Shown here: piece by piece, positions 1 to 6,363 of the stretch | Numbering within the stretch: the stretch's first letter is position 1 | Layout: the number at the start of each line of letters is the position of its first letter | Source of the DNA: Curvibacter sp. AEP1-3 | GTDB taxonomy: Bacteria > Pseudomonadota > Gammaproteobacteria > Burkholderiales > Burkholderiaceae_C | Direction: 5' to 3' | Length of the DNA: 64,000 nucleotides | Assembly (NCBI RefSeq): GCF_002163715.1 | Contig: NZ_CP015698.1 | Span: 1,736,001 to 1,800,000 of the forward strand | The notes under the pieces: model-generated | What the model was told of the DNA's origin: nothing | Database searches by the model: none | What the model saw: only the letters and a program-made list of their open reading frames with translations | Program-made: the position numbers and the translations under genes

Positions 1-60
1 CGCCGAATTGGTGGCTGGCGTCGTAAAAGACTTATCCCTACTCCAAACCAAAGATGCCCC

Positions 61-1830
61 ATGCCTGAAGCCACCTTCCAGCCGATCCACTCCATCATAC
101 GAAGCGCCTTTTGGCAAGCGACCCTACTATGTGCGATTTTTGCCTTCTTTGACAATCTCGCCGCCCCTTTGGGAAGCGAACCGTCACTGCACGGCCTGGG
201 GGGACGCTATCCGGCGCTCCCGCCAGAGATTGACGGTGCTTTGTCATGGCAATGGCTACGGCACTACGGCACCTATCTTATGAACAGCCACTTGTCTGGC
301 GCGTCGCTGCTGAACAGCTTGTCCGTTCTCGCCGCAATGCACGCCTGTTGGGCTATCGCACTCATTGCCGCATTGGGGTACGTAAGCTTACTGTTGCTGC
401 GCATAGGCACCACTCCAGCACTTGCATTGGCAATCTGGTTACCGGGGGCATTTCTCCTTGGTGCTGGCCCCCTAGCGCTGGCATCCATCGCTGGCGTCGT
501 TGCGCTGGCCGCCGTGTTGCACGCGGCGATGCCGGGCTCTCCTTCTGGCCAACTGCAGCCGCCCCCGTTGCAGACGCTGGTTTGGCCTGGGTGGATTCTC
601 CTCGTCGGCATTCAATGGCTCACGCTGGTGGACTTTGCCGGGCGCGGGCCCATCGTCCCAGGTGGCATGAGCAGCATGCCTGCTGAGTATGGAGCGCGCT
701 ACTACGGGCTGTGGCAATTGCACGCCATGCTGTATGCCAGCATAGTGATGTGTGCGGTCTCTGCCTGCCGCGATGCGCTGCTGCAACTTTGGATACGCGT
801 ATGCACGCGCTTGGAGGCCAGCGCTCACGGCTGGTGCGGGTGGCTTCGCCTGCTTGCGCTGGCAGGCTCCCTGGCGCTGCTTTTGGGGTGGATAGGCTTT
901 TACAAGCGTCAGCAATACTTGGGCATCAGCGGCTTGCACGGCCTGGGCAAACCGCAACTCAGCGGGGAGTTGCTCAAGTTGATGGCCTGCTGCACTCTGT
1001 CGTGGTTTGCCTATCGCATTGGCGAATGGCCCACCAGCCCAGGGCGCGTGTGGCTTGCGGCCAAGGGTGTGATATGCGTCCTGATAGTCAGCGCAGGGGG
1101 GCTGATTTTGTCCGACGACAAAGGCCCCATGCTTGTGCTCGCGCTGGCGGTGCCCTTGCTGTTCGGCATCCCTTTGCTGGGCCGCACACGCTCGGTTTTG
1201 AGCAAAGCCGTCCTTTGCGTCGTGCTTGCCGTGGCCTGCGTTGCTGTGTGGAACCTCATCCTGATGGAGGTGATTCCCCTGTTTAGCCGCATGGGGCTGT
1301 TGCGTGCGCAAATGGCAGAGAACCCCTACAACGCCTATAGCCCCACGCTGGCGCTGGCCATGTGGCTTATGGACGCCGTGCCATCACGGCCCTGGGGCCT
1401 GGGTGGCTTTGGGCTGGGGCAAGTGCCCTACTGTGGCGCAAGACCATTGTTTGCACTGGCCGAGTGTTCTCTGGGCACCGGTGCGCCCATTGTGATGCCC
1501 TCTGACCTCGGCTACGCCTTGTTGTATGCCAGTTTTGGTGCCACCGGGGCCCTGCTCATAGCCGCCTGCCTGGTGGGCTGGAGCGGCAGCGTATTGGCCG
1601 CTTCATTACCAGCAGCCAGCACCACGCCCGCTGCCAAGCCGGTGGCGCTGCTCGGTGCATGGATGGTTGCCGTTCCCGTACTGGTATGCATTGCGCAGGT
1701 GCTGGTATCTGCCGGCGCCCTCATGGGTTGGTCTTCGCTCACGGGCGTTACTTTCCCCATGGGGTACGGGGGGATAGCGCTTATGGGCACGGCAATGTGG
1801 GTGGGACTGGCCCTGGGGCGCGCAGGCTAA
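61..1830 (+). CDS. SEDS-family (FtsW/RodA-like) membrane protein, divergent
   Basis: A 589-residue, strongly hydrophobic protein with roughly ten or more membrane segments. The C-terminal half follows the SEDS pattern of lipid II glycosyltransferases: a GKPQLSGELLKL stretch (family QPSE.AK), DDKGPMLVLAL (family PDLGTA), a loop ending PSDLGYALLYASFGATGALL (family HTDFIFAVIGEELG), then VSAGALMGWSSLTGVTFP and YGGIALM (family GLLPTTGLPLPFISYGG). In the loop that normally carries the catalytic Asp (E-D-P in FtsW) this protein has E420-N421-P422, so polymerase activity is doubtful. The next gene encodes a class B PBP, the usual SEDS partner. No clear ribosome site precedes position 61, and the frame is open to the left edge, so the true start may lie outside the window. 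The family call is firm; whether it polymerises glycan is not. Confidence 0.8.
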   Translation: MPEATFQPIHSIIRSAFWQATLLCAIFAFFDNLAAPLGSEPSLHGLGGRYPALPPEIDGALSWQWLRHYGTYLMNSHLSGASLLNSLSVLAAMHACWAIALIAALGYVSLLLLRIGTTPALALAIWLPGAFLLGAGPLALASIAGVVALAAVLHAAMPGSPSGQLQPPPLQTLVWPGWILLVGIQWLTLVDFAGRGPIVPGGMSSMPAEYGARYYGLWQLHAMLYASIVMCAVSACRDALLQLWIRVCTRLEASAHGWCGWLRLLALAGSLALLLGWIGFYKRQQYLGISGLHGLGKPQLSGELLKLMACCTLSWFAYRIGEWPTSPGRVWLAAKGVICVLIVSAGGLILSDDKGPMLVLALAVPLLFGIPLLGRTRSVLSKAVLCVVLAVACVAVWNLILMEVIPLFSRMGLLRAQMAENPYNAYSPTLALAMWLMDAVPSRPWGLGGFGLGQVPYCGARPLFALAECSLGTGAPIVMPSDLGYALLYASFGATGALLIAACLVGWSGSVLAASLPAASTTPAAKPVALLGAWMVAVPVLVCIAQVLVSAGALMGWSSLTGVTFPMGYGGIALMGTAMWVGLALGRAG

Positions 1831-1881
1831 GGCAGGTTTGCGCCTAAACCGCCGCCAGCGCCGTAAAGCCAATACCACCAC

Positions 1882-1887
1882 AGGAGA
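1882..1887 (+). promoter_or_regulatory. Ribosome binding site for the PBP gene
   Basis: AGGAGA lies five bases before the ATG at 1893. This near-consensus site supports that start, which leaves a 62-base gap after the SEDS gene. Confidence 0.75.
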
Positions 1888-1892
1888 AAAAC

Positions 1893-3785
1893 ATGAAGAC
1901 CTCGCCGCAAAAGCCGCTTTCAACGCATCTGCCCCACATGGTCTGGCTGGCCTGGGTGCTGGGAGCCATCACCATTGCCCTGCTTGCGATGCTCAGCATC
2001 CAGTTTCAAAGCCGCGCCATTCCTGACCGCTATGTCCAAGCCAAGGACAAAGTCAACACGTCCCAACAAGCCAAGCCCCCCGAGAAACGCTTCAACCGCT
2101 TTCGTTTAGCCGGTTGCATTGCTCTGCAAGGTAATGACGAGTGCACCAGTGGGTTGGAAACCCTGTTGCCCCATGCAAACACCGTGCAGGCGGCCCTGCA
2201 AGGCTTTGTTCGCCCCACGCAAGAGAATAGCCCCAACACAAGAGTGTTTGACCTGAATGGAGCGCTCATTGCGCCCATCAAGCAGGGGCGCAACGTCACC
2301 CTCACGCTCGATCCCACCTGGGCAACGCGTGCCCAAACCACAGTGGATTGCTACACCGGCATGCGCTCCGCCTGCGTGGCCTGCCCGTGGTGCGTCAGTG
2401 TGGCAAACGACGCCATGTACGAGGGCGCACCTGTGCGCTCCATGGGGCTACTTGTGGTGAACGCGCATACGGGTGGCATCACAGCTGCAGCCAGCGCCTA
2501 CACCCCGTGCTACGCCCAGCTGTATGGCAGATCCGAACTGGGTGCCGACTGCCCGGATCTGCCCGATGCCCCCATCCACACTCCTGACATGCTTGGCAGC
2601 CGGGTATTCGATCAACAAGCCAGGCCCGGCAGCATTACCAAGCTCATCATCTACCTCGGCTTGTTGCGCGTGGGCTTGCGCAGCGCCGAAATGGCGCAAC
2701 TCCCAACCATTCTGGCCCGCTCCCAAACCCTGCCCCTCATTGACATCATCTTTTGCGAATCCGCGCAGTTCAATGCCACCTGCGCCGCGCAGCGAGTCAA
2801 CTCGATTGCTCAGGTGGCGGCTCAAGTCGGTTGGAACGGCATGTACCAGGACAGTCTTGACCTAGGCCAAAGCGCAGACCTCAACGTTCCGCGATTTGGT
2901 GCACGCTTTATGCACCTAGCCAACGGCAAGCCCATGACCGTGTGGCCTCATGAATTATCTGAACAAGAGCTTGCCGCCTGTTCTAGTCGGCAGTGGAAAT
3001 CCTGTAAAGGAATGCGGCTTGGGCAGCTGGTGAGCGAGTTTTTTGGAACCGGCGATGCCTTGGCAAGTCCCCTGGGCGTGGCCAACCTGATGCTTGCCTT
3101 GCACACCAGCGCCACTGATCGCCCCGCGCTGCAAGCGCATCTGATTGCGGCAGCCCAAGCGCCCACGCCCCGCGCAGAAGACGCCAACGTTCCTATCGCC
3201 CTGTCCGACACGCCCCATCCCCGCCAACTGCTCAATGATCTAGTCGGAGGCATCGCGTCGTTTGGCACCGCCCACTCGGCCTGCACACGGGCAGCCCGGG
3301 CCATGCCTGGCGGCCATCTTCCCTGCACAGGCAAAGCGCGCAGCGAAGCCACTTTGGAGGTGTTTGGCAAAACTGGGACCACGGTGTTCAGTGCAGATGT
3401 GGACAAAAGCCACTCCACCCCGCTGCCGCAATGGAGCGCAGCGTGCCGTGAAGACGCGCAGAAGCTGGCAAACATGAACAAGGAGACCGACCGCCTTCAC
3501 CACGTCGTCAAGAACCGCGTAGATAAATGCGCCATGCCGCCGAACAAGCTCTATGTCGCCCTGGTACGGCAACCACAAAGCGGCCAAGCCTTCGTCATCG
3601 TCACTTTTGCCGAGCGCAACTGGAACCGCAACACTCAGCTTATTGAAGGGCATAACGAATCGACCGCCAACATTGCGACCGAGGCAGCCCTATCGCTGGT
3701 CAACCGCATGTTCTTCCCGGCAACTTCGGGCACGAAACCAGCCGGTACTTCAAACGCTTCACTTGTTGCAGGAGCCCAGCCATGA
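1893..3785 (+). CDS. Class B penicillin-binding protein (transpeptidase), FtsI/PbpA-like
   Basis: A 630-residue bitopic protein with an N-terminal membrane anchor at about residues 16-34 (LAWVLGAITIALLAMLS). The pre-catalytic LTLDPTWATRAQ and VVNAHTGGITAAAS segments match the PBP2/FtsI pattern. The serine motif S247-I-T-K250 and the K493-T-G-T-T motif are both present. FGTGDALASPLGVANLMLAL matches the conserved FGQG..TPLQLA segment. The middle SxN motif cannot be placed with confidence. An unusual cysteine group (C153, C161, C164, C167) sits just before the transpeptidase domain. The neighbouring SEDS gene makes a SEDS-bPBP synthase pair likely, as with RodA-PBP2 or mycobacterial RodA-PbpA. 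The stop overlaps the next start (ATGA), so translation is probably coupled. Expected to act in the periplasm, crosslinking peptidoglycan. Confidence 0.88.
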   Translation: MKTSPQKPLSTHLPHMVWLAWVLGAITIALLAMLSIQFQSRAIPDRYVQAKDKVNTSQQAKPPEKRFNRFRLAGCIALQGNDECTSGLETLLPHANTVQAALQGFVRPTQENSPNTRVFDLNGALIAPIKQGRNVTLTLDPTWATRAQTTVDCYTGMRSACVACPWCVSVANDAMYEGAPVRSMGLLVVNAHTGGITAAASAYTPCYAQLYGRSELGADCPDLPDAPIHTPDMLGSRVFDQQARPGSITKLIIYLGLLRVGLRSAEMAQLPTILARSQTLPLIDIIFCESAQFNATCAAQRVNSIAQVAAQVGWNGMYQDSLDLGQSADLNVPRFGARFMHLANGKPMTVWPHELSEQELAACSSRQWKSCKGMRLGQLVSEFFGTGDALASPLGVANLMLALHTSATDRPALQAHLIAAAQAPTPRAEDANVPIALSDTPHPRQLLNDLVGGIASFGTAHSACTRAARAMPGGHLPCTGKARSEATLEVFGKTGTTVFSADVDKSHSTPLPQWSAACREDAQKLANMNKETDRLHHVVKNRVDKCAMPPNKLYVALVRQPQSGQAFVIVTFAERNWNRNTQLIEGHNESTANIATEAALSLVNRMFFPATSGTKPAGTSNASLVAGAQP

Positions 3786-4129
3786 GCAAACCCATACTTA
3801 CAAAACAGCTACCGGTCCTGTGTAGCCGGGCCCGAAGCTGGGACGCACTGTTTGCATTCGTGAACGACGGCGTGGTTGATGCACTGCATCACACTGCCGC
3901 TTTGCGCGGTGCCCGGCCCCATGCCAGCCTGCTCATCAGCCGGGCCTACCTACCCACCCATTTGCTCACCCCACATGAGTTGGACAACAGGGTTCGAGCC
4001 CTTTGCGCTGCACTCACGCCCTTTGGCATGAGCGGCAGCATTGACCAGGTCCCTGCGGGCAACCTAGAACCGCCGTACCACACCCTGCTCATCAGCTTTC
4101 AAGAAGCATTGAGCCGTTTTTCGCGCTAG
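3782..4129 (+). CDS. Small protein of unknown function, translationally coupled to the PBP
   Basis: A 115-residue protein starting at an ATG that overlaps the PBP stop codon as ATGA. No signal peptide or membrane segment is evident, and I do not recognise a family. It is rich in His, Leu and Ala and ends with LLISFQEALSRFSR. The coupled start, tight packing and lack of a competing ORF argue that it is real. Its place between the PBP and the FHA protein suggests a cytoplasmic accessory of the signalling module; that is inference only. Confidence 0.6.
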   Translation: MSKPILTKQLPVLCSRARSWDALFAFVNDGVVDALHHTAALRGARPHASLLISRAYLPTHLLTPHELDNRVRALCAALTPFGMSGSIDQVPAGNLEPPYHTLLISFQEALSRFSR

Positions 4130-4182
4130 AGCCGTAACAACAAGTACCGCACTGTCGCGGTGAACTTCACGGAGTACCAATC

Positions 4183-5436
4183 ATGCAAGCACAATTCTTC
4201 ACCCACCCCAGCGCACCCGCTTTTGCCCCCAGCGCCAAAGACGCCGGTATCCTGAGTGCTTTGCGCACCTGGCTGCGCGGCGATCCTTTGGCTGGCGAGC
4301 GCCAAAGCGAGCCTGCTGGCGTCATCTACCAGTCACCTCCCGAATTGCCTCAAGTGCAAGAGCCGCAAGAGTTTCGCATCGCCTTGCCTGAACGTGGAAA
4401 CACGCCCATGCGAGCATTTGGCAACGTGCTCACGAGCTCCATTACCGAAGTGGTGGCCAACACGGCCGACCTACAAGAATGGGCACCTGATGAAATGTAT
4501 GGTCTGCGCGTGGTCTACATCGACCTAACCGGCGCCCCCGACCGCATGGTGCACTACCTCAACAGCCTGCAACCCCAAACGCTGGCCCATGCGGTCAAAA
4601 ACATCATCGCAGCCGCACCGGGGGCCAGTGGCACCATCGACATGGGCGACTACTTCGGCTGCACCATCGTGGCAGACATCCACACCGTCAACGGCCACCC
4701 GGTGGAGCGGCTGGCCAGCTTTGGTGGTACCAACTTCAAAGTGCGCTTTGCTTTTGACGGCCACCCCGTAACCCGCCCCAAAGCGCCACCACTGCCCGTA
4801 ACCACGGTGGCGCAGGAGGCACCCCAGCAGAGCGGCGAGCCAAACCTGGTAGGCAACACCCCCCCCCCAGCGGGCCCTGTCCCTGCCGACCGTTACTTTG
4901 CGGATTCCGAGACAAGCTCCCCGGAGTGCAACTCTGGCGTAGACGAGGTCAGCAACACCCCCATCTCCAAAGCCCGCGCGCAAGGCTATATGGACGTGAG
5001 CGATACCCCTTTGTCAAGCATTGTCGGCAACAAGCCTGCCGCCGTTGCTCAAATGCGCCTGCGCAGCCGCAACGGGGAGGTGCTGGTGCCCTTGCTGGCA
5101 GACAACTTTCCCTACACCATCGGTCGCCACCCCAGCATGCGTGGCTACGCCGTCAAAGGCGAGCAAGACACCACGCCCGCCCATGTGCTGGCCGACGCGG
5201 AGCCCCAAAACTTCGTCAACTTCACCTCGCGCGACCACCTCGTTTTGGAGAGTTACAACAGCACCACCCAGGCGTTCTGCGTCATCAACAAGGGGCGCAA
5301 CGGCACCTTCTTTCGGCGCAGTGCCATGCCGAGCCACTTCTTGCTGCCGCAAGACAAAATGGCCCAGGGCGAGTGGCTCAAGCTGGGCGGCACAGACGGT
5401 GATGCTATTCTTGAACTTCGCATGGAAGCCGCATGA
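4183..5436 (+). CDS. FHA-domain protein
   Basis: A 417-residue, apparently cytoplasmic protein. The C-terminal 110 residues form an FHA domain, which binds phosphothreonine: G314-R315-H316-P317-S318 (GRxxS loop), S349-R350-D351-H352 (SRxH) and N373-G374-T375 (NGT). All key phosphopeptide-contact residues are in place. The N-terminal 200 residues, including a VVYIDLTGAPDRMVHYL stretch, match no family I know. A Pro/Ser-rich linker at about residues 205-285 separates the two parts. A GGAG ribosome site precedes the ATG, and the stop overlaps the PP2C start (ATGA). In actinobacterial relatives such proteins dock onto kinase-phosphorylated partners; here it is the natural phospho-reader for the kinase-like protein two genes downstream. 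Confidence 0.85.
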   Translation: MQAQFFTHPSAPAFAPSAKDAGILSALRTWLRGDPLAGERQSEPAGVIYQSPPELPQVQEPQEFRIALPERGNTPMRAFGNVLTSSITEVVANTADLQEWAPDEMYGLRVVYIDLTGAPDRMVHYLNSLQPQTLAHAVKNIIAAAPGASGTIDMGDYFGCTIVADIHTVNGHPVERLASFGGTNFKVRFAFDGHPVTRPKAPPLPVTTVAQEAPQQSGEPNLVGNTPPPAGPVPADRYFADSETSSPECNSGVDEVSNTPISKARAQGYMDVSDTPLSSIVGNKPAAVAQMRLRSRNGEVLVPLLADNFPYTIGRHPSMRGYAVKGEQDTTPAHVLADAEPQNFVNFTSRDHLVLESYNSTTQAFCVINKGRNGTFFRRSAMPSHFLLPQDKMAQGEWLKLGGTDGDAILELRMEAA

Positions 5437-6320
5437 ATACCCAAGCAATCGGAATAATGCACTTGCCCCCCACCGATGCTTCCGTCACCACCAGCGTGGC
5501 CACAGCGCAGCCCCCTGCAATCGACATGCGCATGGCCCGCTGCGGTGCCGAGCAAACGAAATGTTGGGACATTGCGTGGGCGCAGGTCATTGGCGTACAC
5601 CATCCGCACGTCTGTGAGGACAGCGTGGCGCACCAATGCCCCAACCAACAGACCGTGTTTGTGAGTGTTTGCGACGGGGTGGGCGGTGGGGCACGCGGCG
5701 ACGTGGCCAGCGCCACCGCCAGCGCCCACGCCGTGCGCATGCCTATCGCACTGGTGGGCAATGCCAGCGGCATTGCCCAGTGGATGGAGCAGGCTGAGGC
5801 CCAGGTGCAGATGCGCCTGCGCACAGTCAGCCATGCGCGGGGTGCCACCACTTTGGCCGCCGCTTGGCTGACGCAACAGGCCGGTGTGCCAAGCTACATC
5901 ATGCGCGTTGGCGACGCCCGCATCTATGCCTTTGACGGCACCCACGCCATGCCACTCACGCAAGATCAAACCTACCAAAGCATGGGCTTGCCCTGGGCCG
6001 ATCAAGGTGCAAAACCTGACGACCCAGCCGCCATGATCGGCAGCGATGCCATGGGCGAACCAGAGGTAGTGCCACTGGCCTTGCCCAGCGGCAGCACCCT
6101 GCTGCTGTGCAGCGACGGCCTGCACCGTGGCTTGGATGCGGGCTGCATGGCAAGCATCCTGATCCACGCCCCAAGCCTGGAGGCCGCCGCCCTGCGACTG
6201 GTGCAAACGGCCCGCGTTGCCGGTAGCGCGGACGACATCACCGTGCTATTGGCGCGACCCACCGGACCTGTTGCGCGCACCCGCGCACGTACCGGCCTGC
6301 TGCGCCGCTTGTTTTCATAA
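5433..6320 (+). CDS. PP2C-family Ser/Thr protein phosphatase (PstP/PppA-like)
   Basis: A 295-residue single-domain PPM phosphatase. Visible motifs in order: D81-G-V-G-G-G (metal-binding DGxGG), RGATTLAAAW (GTT), RVGDARIYAF (GDSRxY), LLLCSDGLHRGL with metal ligand D228, and A-D267-D268-I-T-V (DNITV). The metal-site aspartates are all present, so activity on phospho-Ser/Thr is expected. There is no membrane segment, unlike mycobacterial PstP. The start overlaps the FHA stop (ATGA). The 43-base gap to the kinase-like gene suggests one transcript. Its likely role is to reverse phosphorylation made by the kinase-like protein; the substrates are unknown. Confidence 0.92.
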   Translation: MNTQAIGIMHLPPTDASVTTSVATAQPPAIDMRMARCGAEQTKCWDIAWAQVIGVHHPHVCEDSVAHQCPNQQTVFVSVCDGVGGGARGDVASATASAHAVRMPIALVGNASGIAQWMEQAEAQVQMRLRTVSHARGATTLAAAWLTQQAGVPSYIMRVGDARIYAFDGTHAMPLTQDQTYQSMGLPWADQGAKPDDPAAMIGSDAMGEPEVVPLALPSGSTLLLCSDGLHRGLDAGCMASILIHAPSLEAAALRLVQTARVAGSADDITVLLARPTGPVARTRARTGLLRRLFS

Positions 6321-6363
6321 ACTGTATTTCAAGCAGTACCCTCCAGTCCAAGAGAATATCCAC

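Noticed and set aside
8..283. 91-codon plus-strand ORF at the left edge
   Set aside because: It overlaps the SEDS gene in another frame and has no family-like sequence.
6217..6363. Longer start for the kinase-like gene
   Set aside because: It would overlap the PP2C gene by about 100 bases, and the added residues are the out-of-frame shadow of its C-terminus. The ATG at 6364 follows the PP2C stop.
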